Positions 57,466 to 64,000 of a stretch of DNA of 64,000 nt are shown one piece after another (position 1 is the stretch's first letter; the number at the start of each line of letters is the position of its first letter). This stretch comes from Paracoccaceae bacterium (GTDB taxonomy: Bacteria; Pseudomonadota; Alphaproteobacteria; Rhodobacterales; Rhodobacteraceae). The notes below the pieces were generated by a model. It saw only the letters and a list, made by a program, of their open reading frames with translations, was not told the DNA's origin and searched no databases. Made by a program: the position numbers and the translations under genes. The stretch lies in contig CP075370.1 of the NCBI GenBank assembly GCA_019454225.1, positions 3,157,649 to 3,221,648 on the forward strand, written 5' to 3'.

Positions 57466-57596
57466 CGCGCGGGCGGCGCGCGCTGGCACCAGATCCTCCG
57501 TTTTGACGGTTTTCTGACCCTTGGGGCGGTCCGGCCGGGCAACTCTGGCACCGGCGCGGCGCGCGTGATAGCCCGCCGCCGCAGAAGGAGACACCG

Positions 57597-58808
57597 ATGA
57601 CCGCGCCGCAACGCCCGCTTGGCCAGACCGAATTCGTGGCCCTGATCGCGATGCTGTTCGCGACCATCGCCTTTTCCATCGATGCCATGCTGCCCGCCCT
57701 GCCGCAGATCGCGGCCGAACTGACACCGGCCGCGCCGAACCGTGCGCAACTGATCATCACAAGCTTCGTGCTGGGCATGGGAATCGGCACGTTCTTTGCC
57801 GGGCCGCTGTCGGACAGTTTCGGACGCAAGCCGATGATGGTGGCGGGGGCGGCGCTGTATTGCCTGGGCGCGGCGGCGGCCTGGGCGGCGCCGTCGCTGG
57901 AAACCGTTCTGGTGGCACGTCTGGTGCAGGGCCTGGGCGCAGCGGGGCCGCGCGTGGTGTCGCTGGCCATGGTGCGCGATCTCTATCAGGGGCGGCAGAT
58001 GGCGCGGGTGGTCAGCTTTGCCATGATGGTCTTCACGCTGGTGCCCGCCGTTGCCCCGCTCGTCGGTTCCTGGATCATGGCGGGGACCGGCTGGCGCGGC
58101 ATCTTCGCGGCCTTCCTGGTGTTCTCGCTGATCTCGATGCTGTGGCTGCAGTTACGCCAGCCCGAGACCCTGCCGTCCGAACGCCGCCGTCCCCTGGCCG
58201 CAGGCCCGCTGCGTGCCGCGCTGGTCGAGGTCATGTCGCGCCGGGTGATCGTGCTCGCCATCGCGGTGCAGGCGCTGTGCTTCGGCGCGTTGTTCGCAAC
58301 GCTGTCGTCGACCCAGCAGATCTTCGATGTGACCTTCGGTCGGGCGGCCGAGTTTCCTCTGTGGTTCGCGCTGATCGCCCTTGTGGCGGGCACCTCCAGC
58401 CTGTTGAACGCGGTGCTTGTGGTGCGGCTGGGGATGCGGCGGCTGGTGACGGTCACGCTTGCGGTGCAGGCGGTCGTGTCCTTCGCGATGGCGGTCGGCG
58501 CGCATGCGGGCACCTGGCCACCGGGCCTTGCCTTTCCGGTCTATCTGGCCTGGACCATCGGGGTGTTCTTCATGGCGGGCATGACGATGGGCAACCTGAC
58601 CGCGCTGGCGCTGGAACCGGTGGGCCACATCGCGGGCATGGCGGCATCGGCGGTGGGCGCGATCGCCACAGTCGCGGGCGCGGCCCTGGCCATTCCGCTG
58701 GGCCTGGCCTTTGACGGCACGCTCGTGCCGCTGGCGGCGGGGGTGGCGGCGCTGGCCGGGTCGGGGCTTCTGCTGATGCTGCGGATGCCGCCGCCGGCTG
58801 CGGCCTGA
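57597..58808 (+). CDS. MFS multidrug transporter, Bcr/CflA family
   Basis: 403 residues with about 12 membrane segments. The MFS signature between helices 2 and 3 is GPLSDSFGRKPMMVAGAALY, and the Bcr/CflA pattern is clear in FSIDAMLPALPQIAAEL and RLVQGLGAAGPRVVSLAMVRD. It is a proton-driven exporter of drugs or small metabolites. The ATG at 57597 has AAGGAGA upstream. It stands alone. Confidence 0.9.
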   Translation: MTAPQRPLGQTEFVALIAMLFATIAFSIDAMLPALPQIAAELTPAAPNRAQLIITSFVLGMGIGTFFAGPLSDSFGRKPMMVAGAALYCLGAAAAWAAPSLETVLVARLVQGLGAAGPRVVSLAMVRDLYQGRQMARVVSFAMMVFTLVPAVAPLVGSWIMAGTGWRGIFAAFLVFSLISMLWLQLRQPETLPSERRRPLAAGPLRAALVEVMSRRVIVLAIAVQALCFGALFATLSSTQQIFDVTFGRAAEFPLWFALIALVAGTSSLLNAVLVVRLGMRRLVTVTLAVQAVVSFAMAVGAHAGTWPPGLAFPVYLAWTIGVFFMAGMTMGNLTALALEPVGHIAGMAASAVGAIATVAGAALAIPLGLAFDGTLVPLAAGVAALAGSGLLLMLRMPPPAAA

Positions 58809-58823
58809 ACGCCAGCCCGGCCC

Positions 58824-59987
58824 TCAGGCGGGCGGCTGGGCCCGTTCCACCAGACGGGCAAAGAACGAGGCACCGATCGGGGCGGCCTCGTCGTTGAAGT
58901 CATAGGCCGGATGGTGCAGCCCCGCCCCCGGCCCGGTGCCGAGGAACAGATAGGCGCCCGGCCGCGCTTCGAGCATGTAGCTGAAATCCTCGGACCCCAT
59001 CTCGCGCGGGGCGCTGGCGTTTACCTGCGCCTCGCCCACCACATCGGCGGCAGCGGCGGCGGCGAAATCGGCCTCGGCCGCATCGTTCACCGTGGCGGGA
59101 TAGCCCCAGTCATAGTCCAGATCGGCGGTGACGCCGAAGGCCGCGGCATGTCCGGCGACAATCTCCTGCACCCGGCGTTTCAGCAGCGCCCGGACATCGG
59201 GCGAGAAGGCGCGGATCGTCGCGCAGAACCATGCGGTTTCCGGGATGATGTTGCTGGCCGTGCCCGCGTGGATCTGGGTAACCGAGATCACCGCTTCCTC
59301 AAGCGCGTGGACGTTGCGCGGGATGATCGTCTGCATGGCCTGCACCATGGCCACCACCGCCACCACCGGATCGACGCATTCATGCGGCGTGGCACCGTGC
59401 CCGCCCTTGCCGGTAACCCGCACGGTCGCGGTATCGACCGAGGCCATCAGCGGCCCGGGCGTCGTCAGGAACTGGCCGAAGGGCACGTTGGGCGCGTTGT
59501 GGATACCGAACACCCGGTCGATGCAGAAGCGGTCCATGATGCCCTCGCGCACCATGACCTCGCCGCCGCCGCCGTCCTCCTCGGCGGGCTGGAAGATCAG
59601 CGCGACGCGGCCCGAGAAGCGGCGCGTTTCGGCCAGGTACGCGGCGGCGCCCAGCAGCATCGTGACGTGCCCGTCATGGCCGCAGGCATGCATCGCCCCC
59701 GGCACGGTCGACGCATGGGCGGCCCCCGTCGCCTCGGGGATCGGCAGCGCATCCATGTCGGCACGCAGCCCGATGGTCTGGCCCGGTCCCTGGCCCTCGA
59801 TGATCGCCACGATCCCGCTTTCGGCGATGCCCTGATGCAACTCGTCCACGCCGATCTCGCGCAGCCGCTCGGCGATGAAGGCGGCGGTGCCGTGACAGGA
59901 AAACTTCAGTTCGGGATGGGCGTGCAGATGCCGCCGCCAGGCGGTCATCGTGTCGGTCATCGCGGCGATGCGGTTCAGGACGGGCAT
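58824..59987 (-). CDS. M20-family amidohydrolase (hippurate-hydrolase-like)
   Basis: 387 residues. It is a dinuclear-metal amidase acting on N-acyl amino acids. Metal-binding blocks are GLRADMDALPIPEA, MHACGHDGHVTMLLGAAAYL and IFQPAEEDGGGGEVMVREG, and the lid domain (about 185-300) contains TGKGGHGATPHECVDPV. The final His ligand is in GLHHPAYDFND. The start at 59987 is supported by GAGGAGA; the longer frame adds a region unlike the family. It converges with the MFS pump. Confidence 0.92.
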   Translation of the reverse strand: MPVLNRIAAMTDTMTAWRRHLHAHPELKFSCHGTAAFIAERLREIGVDELHQGIAESGIVAIIEGQGPGQTIGLRADMDALPIPEATGAAHASTVPGAMHACGHDGHVTMLLGAAAYLAETRRFSGRVALIFQPAEEDGGGGEVMVREGIMDRFCIDRVFGIHNAPNVPFGQFLTTPGPLMASVDTATVRVTGKGGHGATPHECVDPVVAVVAMVQAMQTIIPRNVHALEEAVISVTQIHAGTASNIIPETAWFCATIRAFSPDVRALLKRRVQEIVAGHAAAFGVTADLDYDWGYPATVNDAAEADFAAAAAADVVGEAQVNASAPREMGSEDFSYMLEARPGAYLFLGTGPGAGLHHPAYDFNDEAAPIGASFFARLVERAQPPA

Positions 59988-60112
59988 GGATGGTCTCCTC
60001 TGCCCGAGGTCATGCCATGCGCAGGCAGGCAAAGGCAACGGACTGTCCGCATGCACCGGCCCGTGGTATGGTCGGCCATTGAGTCAATCGATTGCAGAGG
60101 AACGCAGGAACC

Positions 60113-60715
60113 ATGGCCAGCAAGCTTACGGTGAAGGTCGATACCCCGAAAGTCACGCCCTACAAGGTGTCGGGAAAGACGCTTGAGGAAATCTGGAACG
60201 ATATCCAGAAGAAGGGTCCAAAGGACGGCGGCAAGGCCCGCGCCGGTTACACGACGGCGCCCGTCGACACCCCCAACAGCTACAAGTTCGACGAGGAGCA
60301 GGACACCAAGGCCAAGGTCAAGGATGGCGAGGCCTGGATCGTCACCGCGAAGGGCGGCGAGATCAAGGTGTCACCGGTGATCCAGATGCCCGAGCTGACC
60401 GACGACAAGGACCTGAGTGACGAGGACAAGAAGGCCTGGGCCACCTTCGTCAAGGGGGTGCGGGACCACGAGGACGAACATGTCGCGGCCACCAAGGCCG
60501 AGGCCGAGGCTGTGGCCAAGGAGATCGGCGAGATCGCGGGCAAGGGCACCGGCAAGGACAAGAAGGCCGCCGTCAAGGCGGCGACGGCCGACTGGGTGAA
60601 GCAGTTCAAGGCCGCTTTCGACGGTGGCAAGCTGGACAAGCGGATGAAGAAGGTGAACAGCGACCTCGACACCAGCGGTCACGGGCCGGTGCTGAAATTC
60701 ACCAAGTCGAAATAG
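60113..60715 (+). CDS. DUF922-like putative metallopeptidase without signal peptide
   Basis: 200 residues, very rich in Lys, Asp and Glu. The segment VKGVRDHEDEHVAATKAE contains HEDEH (119-123), which fits the HExxH zinc-peptidase motif and matches the family's typical HExxH position. The N-terminal half (LTVKVDTPKVTPYKVSGKTL) is a beta-rich DUF922-type region. Most family members are exported, but this one has no signal peptide. The start MASKLTVKVDTPK at 60113 follows GCAGGAA. The target is unknown. Confidence 0.7.
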   Translation: MASKLTVKVDTPKVTPYKVSGKTLEEIWNDIQKKGPKDGGKARAGYTTAPVDTPNSYKFDEEQDTKAKVKDGEAWIVTAKGGEIKVSPVIQMPELTDDKDLSDEDKKAWATFVKGVRDHEDEHVAATKAEAEAVAKEIGEIAGKGTGKDKKAAVKAATADWVKQFKAAFDGGKLDKRMKKVNSDLDTSGHGPVLKFTKSK

Positions 60716-60780
60716 CCGCAACCCGCCTTCCGCCGTCCGGCCCCTGCCGCTAGACAGGCGGGGTCAAGGCGGGGGCGGGC

Positions 60781-61590
60781 ATGCAGGACGATGAACTGAT
60801 CCGGAACGGCGGCGGCCGCACCGAGCGGCTGCTGGCGATCATGGCCCGCCTGCGCGACCCCGCACGGGGCTGCCCCTGGGACCTTGTGCAGGACTTCGCG
60901 ACCATCGCCCCCTACACGATCGAGGAGGCGCATGAGGTGGCCGACGCCATCGACCGGCAGGCCTGGGACGAACTGCCGGGGGAACTGGGCGACCTGCTGC
61001 TGCAGGTGGTCTTCCATGCGCAGATCGCACGGGACCGGGGCCTGTTCGGCTTTGCGGATGTGGTGCAGTCGATCGCGGATAAGATGGTGACGCGCCATCC
61101 GCATGTCTTCGGCAGCGACAGCCGCGACAAGACGCCCGACCAGCAGACCGCCGACTGGGAGGCCCTGAAGGCGGCCGAGCGGGGTGCGGCGCGCACGCTT
61201 GACGGGGTCGCCATGGGACTGCCCGCGCTGACCCGGGCGGTCAAGCTGCAGAACCGCGCGGCGCGCGTCGGGTTCGACTGGCCATCGACAGCCGAGGTCG
61301 TCGACAAGATTGCCGAGGAAGCCCGCGAACTGGTCGAGGCACGGGAGCATCTGGACGAGTCCGAGATTGCCGAGGAATTCGGCGACCTTCTGTTCGTCAT
61401 GGCGAACCTTGCGCGCCACCTGAAGGTTGATCCCGAGGCGGCGCTGCGCGCGGCGAACGCCAAGTTCACCCGCCGATTTCGCCGGATCGAGGACTGGCTG
61501 GCCGAGGACGGGCGGCGCCCGGAACACAGCGACCTGACCGAGATGGACGCGCTATGGGACCGCGCCAAGGCCGAGGAACGGCAAGGATAG
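60781..61590 (+). CDS. mazG: MazG, nucleoside triphosphate pyrophosphohydrolase
   Basis: 269 residues with two MazG domains. Domain 1: DPARGCPWDLVQDFATIAPY, EEAHEVADAIDRQ and ELGDLLLQVVFHAQIA. Domain 2: KIAEEARELVEAREHL and EEFGDLLFVMANLARHL. The Glu clusters bind Mg and hydrolyse NTPs to NMPs and pyrophosphate, helping to clear faulty nucleotides and tune the stringent response. It stands alone. Confidence 0.94.
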   Translation: MQDDELIRNGGGRTERLLAIMARLRDPARGCPWDLVQDFATIAPYTIEEAHEVADAIDRQAWDELPGELGDLLLQVVFHAQIARDRGLFGFADVVQSIADKMVTRHPHVFGSDSRDKTPDQQTADWEALKAAERGAARTLDGVAMGLPALTRAVKLQNRAARVGFDWPSTAEVVDKIAEEARELVEAREHLDESEIAEEFGDLLFVMANLARHLKVDPEAALRAANAKFTRRFRRIEDWLAEDGRRPEHSDLTEMDALWDRAKAEERQG

Positions 61591-61660
61591 CGCCGGGGGC
61601 ACGGACCGCCCACGCTGATTTCCGATCGCGCAGGCATTTTCCGATGTCTTCACTCAGGCA

Positions 61661-61689
61661 TTGACCGAAGCAAAAGACTCAGGTTTAAG
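61661..61689 (+). promoter_or_regulatory. Promoter with candidate iron-responsive box upstream of the iron-binding protein gene
   Basis: TTGACC (61661-61666), 17 bases, TTTAAG (61684-61689). The spacer contains AAGCAAAAGACTCAGG, which recurs nearly unchanged (AAGCAAAAGAATCGGG) upstream of the bfd-like gene at 63867. Both downstream genes concern iron. A shared operator, such as the Rhodobacterales Iron-Rhodo-box used by IscR, is a reasonable inference. Confidence 0.5.
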
Positions 61690-61722
61690 GGCGCCAGAAT
61701 TTCCGACAAAAGAGGTCAGCGA

Positions 61723-62730
61723 ATGAACCTGCGTCTTCCCCTGCTCGCCGTCGCGCTTGGCAGCACCGCCCTTCCGGCAGTTGCGCAAGAGATCAACGTC
61801 TACTCGCACCGCCAGCCCGAACTGATCCAGCCGCTGGTCGATGCCTTCACCGCGGAGACCGGCGTCAAGGTCAACGTCGCCTTCGTCGACAAGGGCATGG
61901 CCGAGCGTCTGGTGGCCGAAGGCGACCGCAGCCCGGCGGACCTGGTGCTGACGGTCGACATCGCGCGGCTGATGCAGGTGGTCGATGCGGGCGTCATCCA
62001 GCCCGTGCAGTCGGACGTGCTGGAGGCGAACATCCCCGCGGAGCTGCGCGACGAGGGCGACCAGTGGTTCGGCCTGACGGCGCGTGCGCGCATCGTCTAT
62101 GCCCACAAGGAGCGGGTGGCCGACGGCGAGGTGACAACCTACGAGGATCTGGCCGACGCCAAGTGGAAGGGCCGCATCTGCACCCGGTCGGGCACCAATG
62201 ACTACAACGTGGCGCTGCTGGGCGCGGTCGTGGCCCATCACGGCGAAGAGGCCGCGAAGGCCTGGGCCGAGGGACTGAAGTCCAATCTGGCCCGCAAGCC
62301 CGCCGGTGGCGACCGCGATCAGGTCAAGGCGATCTGGGCGGGCGAATGCGACATCGCCATCGGCAACACCTACTACATGGGCCAGATGCTGGCCGATGCC
62401 GAACAGACCGAATGGGCCAACTCGGTTCGCATCGTGTTCCCGACCTTCGCCAACGGCGGCACCCACCTGAACGTCTCGGGCGTCGCCATGACCAAGGCCG
62501 CGCCGAACAAGGACGAGGCGCTGAAGTTCATGGAATGGCTGTCCGGCGACACGGCGCAGAAGATATATGCCGAAACCAACCACGAATTCCCGGTCAAGCC
62601 GGGGGTCGAACGGTCGGACCTGGTCAAGAGCTGGGGGGACTTCACCGCTGACACCCTCGGCCTGACCGAGGTCGCCAGGCAGCGCCCCGTCGCGCTGAAG
62701 ATCATGGAAGAAATCGCCTTCGACAGCTGA
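61723..62730 (+). CDS. Fe(III) ABC transporter substrate-binding protein (FutA/FbpA type)
   Basis: 335 residues with a Sec signal peptide (MNLRLPLLAVALGSTALPAV, cleaved after AVAQ). The periplasmic type II fold shows EINVYSHRQPELIQPLVDAF, AERLVAEGDRSPADLVLTVD, and GECDIAIGNTYYMGQMLAD with the paired tyrosines that bind Fe(III) in FutA-like proteins. It captures ferric iron for an importer whose membrane genes are not adjacent. A shared iron-type promoter box lies upstream. Confidence 0.9.
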   Translation: MNLRLPLLAVALGSTALPAVAQEINVYSHRQPELIQPLVDAFTAETGVKVNVAFVDKGMAERLVAEGDRSPADLVLTVDIARLMQVVDAGVIQPVQSDVLEANIPAELRDEGDQWFGLTARARIVYAHKERVADGEVTTYEDLADAKWKGRICTRSGTNDYNVALLGAVVAHHGEEAAKAWAEGLKSNLARKPAGGDRDQVKAIWAGECDIAIGNTYYMGQMLADAEQTEWANSVRIVFPTFANGGTHLNVSGVAMTKAAPNKDEALKFMEWLSGDTAQKIYAETNHEFPVKPGVERSDLVKSWGDFTADTLGLTEVARQRPVALKIMEEIAFDS

Positions 62731-62767
62731 GGCAGCGGGCGGGCACATCCCGCACAGGCAGCGCAAG

Positions 62768-62798
62768 AGGGGCCGGGTGGACAACGCCCGGCCCTTCG
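62768..62798 (+). terminator. Probable intrinsic terminator
   Basis: GGGCCGGG (62770-62777) pairs perfectly with CCCGGCCC (62787-62794), with a nine-base loop, followed by TT and soon TTTT. It lies between the iron-binding protein gene and the nucleoside hydrolase gene. Confidence 0.6.
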
Positions 62799-62830
62799 GC
62801 TTTTCTGCCGCCGGGCAGGGAGTGCATCAC

Positions 62831-63772
62831 ATGGCGCCGCGCAAGATCATCATCGACACCGACCCGGGGCAGGATGACGCCGTGGCGATCCTGCTGGCGC
62901 TCGCCAGTCCGGCCGAGGTCGATGTCCTGGGCGTGGTCGCCGTGGCCGGCAACGTGCCGCTGCGCCTGACCGCGCGGAATGCCCGGATCATCTGCGAACT
63001 CGCGGGGCGCAGGGACATTCCGGTCCATGCCGGCTGCGACGCGCCGCTGAAGCGCAAGCTTGTCACCGCCGAGCATGTGCATGGCAAGACCGGCCTCGAC
63101 GGCCCGCAACTGCCCGACCCGACGATGCCGCTTCAGCCTGAACATGGCGTGGACTTCATCATCCGCACGCTGCGCGAACACCCGTCCGGCACCGTCACCC
63201 TCTGCCCCCTCGGACCGCTGACGAACATCGCCACGGCCTTCCGGCGGGCGCCCGACATCGTCGGCCGGGTGCAGCAGGTCGTGCTGATGGGCGGGGCCTA
63301 TTTCGAGGTTGGAAACATCACCCCCGCCGCCGAGTTCAACATCTTCGTCGACCCCGAGGCGGCCGATATCGTGTTCCGGTCCGGCGTGCCGCTGGTCGTC
63401 ATGCCGCTGGACGTGACGCACAAGGCGCTGACCTCGCGCGAATGGGTCGAGGGGATGCGCGGCCTGGGCAGCGAGCCCGGCCGGATGGTCGCCGAGTGGA
63501 CGGATTTCTTCGAACGCTTCGACGTCGCGAAATACGGCAGCCAGGGTGCCCCCCTGCATGATCCCACGGTGATCGCGTATCTGATACGCCCCGGCCTTTT
63601 CACCGGCCGCCACATCAATGTCGAGATCGAGACCACCTCGGAGCTGACGCTGGGAATGACGGTGGCGGACTGGTGGGGCGTCACGCGGCGCCACGCGAAC
63701 GCGCTGTTCATGGGCGGCATCGACGCACCGGGGTTCTTTGCCCTGCTGAACGAGCGGATCGCGCGGCTGTGA
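62831..63772 (+). CDS. Inosine-uridine nucleoside hydrolase
   Basis: 313 residues. It splits ribonucleosides to base and ribose. The hallmark N-terminal KIIIDTDPGQDDAVAILLAL binds calcium. Also seen are VVAVAGNVPLRLTARNARII, QVVLMGGAYFEVGNITPAAE, FNIFVDPEAADIVF, and the catalytic-lobe HDPTVIAYLI. ATG at 62831 gives the normal family start; the upstream ATG at 62777 lies inside the terminator stem. It stands alone downstream of the iron-binding protein gene. Confidence 0.93.
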   Translation: MAPRKIIIDTDPGQDDAVAILLALASPAEVDVLGVVAVAGNVPLRLTARNARIICELAGRRDIPVHAGCDAPLKRKLVTAEHVHGKTGLDGPQLPDPTMPLQPEHGVDFIIRTLREHPSGTVTLCPLGPLTNIATAFRRAPDIVGRVQQVVLMGGAYFEVGNITPAAEFNIFVDPEAADIVFRSGVPLVVMPLDVTHKALTSREWVEGMRGLGSEPGRMVAEWTDFFERFDVAKYGSQGAPLHDPTVIAYLIRPGLFTGRHINVEIETTSELTLGMTVADWWGVTRRHANALFMGGIDAPGFFALLNERIARL

Positions 63773-63792
63773 CAGGTTTGCGTAGCGACAGT

Positions 63793-63821
63793 TTGACCAA
63801 GCAAAAGAATCGGGCTTTCAT
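63793..63821 (+). promoter_or_regulatory. Promoter with candidate iron-responsive box upstream of the bfd-like gene
   Basis: TTGACC (63793-63798), 17 bases, TTTCAT (63816-63821), with AAGCAAAAGAATCGGG inside the spacer. The same box occurs at 61667-61683 before the iron-binding protein gene. No other copy was noticed in the window. Confidence 0.5.
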
Positions 63822-63866
63822 TTCCCGATAGATTTGCTAGGTTTCCCCGCGCAACCGGGGTCCGCG

Positions 63867-64000
63867 ATGATTGTCTGCCACTGCATGTCCGTCACGGATC
63901 ACGAAATCCGCGCAGCCGTCGCCTGGATGCGGGCCTCGGACCCCGCGACCCTCATCACCCCGGGCAAGGTCTATCGCGCACTGGGCAAGCGGGCCGATTG
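63867..64000 (+). CDS. Bacterioferritin-associated ferredoxin-like (2Fe-2S) protein (3' end cut by window edge)
   Basis: The first 44 codons are visible: MIVCHCMSVTDHEIRAAVAW and onward. The CxC near the N-terminus and the later GKVYRALGKRA match the BFD-like [2Fe-2S] domain, in which two further cysteines lie downstream of the window edge. Bfd donates electrons that release iron from bacterioferritin. The iron-type promoter box upstream agrees with this role. Confidence 0.75.
   Translation, partial: MIVCHCMSVTDHEIRAAVAWMRASDPATLITPGKVYRALGKRAD

Overview
The window is GC-rich, gene-dense chromosomal DNA from an alphaproteobacterium. It is most likely a member of the Rhodobacteraceae (Rhodobacter/Paracoccus-like). 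The reasons are a red-type RuBisCO operon with CbbX and a divergent CbbR, DUF1150 next to Hsp20, the lgt-midA-pgeF cluster, a fused ATP sulfurylase/APS kinase, and iron promoters with a Rhodobacterales-like box. No tRNA, rRNA, CRISPR array or intact insertion sequence was found.

Layout. (1) 1-2.4 kb: an edge-truncated DxD-type glycosyltransferase-like gene, a small secreted protein and a dimethylargininase. (2) 2.4-13.3 kb: a complete Calvin-Benson-Bassham operon on the minus strand, in the order cbbF-P-T-A-L-S-X-E-Y-Z, with divergent cbbR and an AT-rich operator region between. (3) 13.3-25.6 kb: housekeeping genes, including an exopolysaccharide-type sugar transferase, UbiK-like protein, lgt-midA-pgeF, an Lrp-family regulator opposite trxB, a 2OG-Fe(II) oxygenase with a thioredoxin-fold front end, sat-cysC, hsp20/DUF1150 and purEK. 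(4) 25.6-26.8 kb: an exported caspase-fold protein that lacks the catalytic cysteine.

(5) 27.0-36.7 kb: a guanidine operon. A ykkC/guanidine-I riboswitch precedes a NitT/TauT-type ABC importer, the two urea-amidolyase-associated proteins (carboxyguanidine deiminase CgdAB), a biotin-dependent urea/guanidine carboxylase and allophanate hydrolase. (6) 36.8-44.2 kb: a LysR gene divergent from a BMP-family ABC importer operon carrying two paralogous isochorismatase-fold cysteine hydrolases (biuret/triuret hydrolase-like) and a cupin. The two operons probably converge on allophanate, so one allophanate hydrolase would serve guanidine, biuret and possibly triuret as nitrogen sources.

(7) 44.3-46.0 kb: the start and the end of one DNA methyltransferase gene are separated by a low-GC block with two overlapping genes of unknown function. 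This looks like a replacement island in a former modification gene. (8) 46.1-64 kb: gatB, an SLT-like lipoprotein, psuK-psuG (pseudouridine breakdown), a DUF502 membrane protein, patatin, 3-hydroxybutyrate dehydrogenase, a candidate small RNA with its own promoter and terminator, a peptide-type binding protein overlapping an entericidin-like lipoprotein gene, an acyl-CoA-ligase-like gene with a DsbA-family gene, an MFS pump, an M20 hydrolase, a DUF922-like putative metallopeptidase, mazG, an iron-binding protein, a nucleoside hydrolase and the start of a bacterioferritin-associated ferredoxin gene.

The less expected signals are the composite guanidine/biuret island, the methylase replacement island, a two-copy intergenic element with strictly conserved spacing (near 1.46 kb and 46.1 kb), the candidate small RNA near 53.05 kb and the caspase-like pseudoenzyme. 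All functional calls come from reading the sequence; no database search was run.
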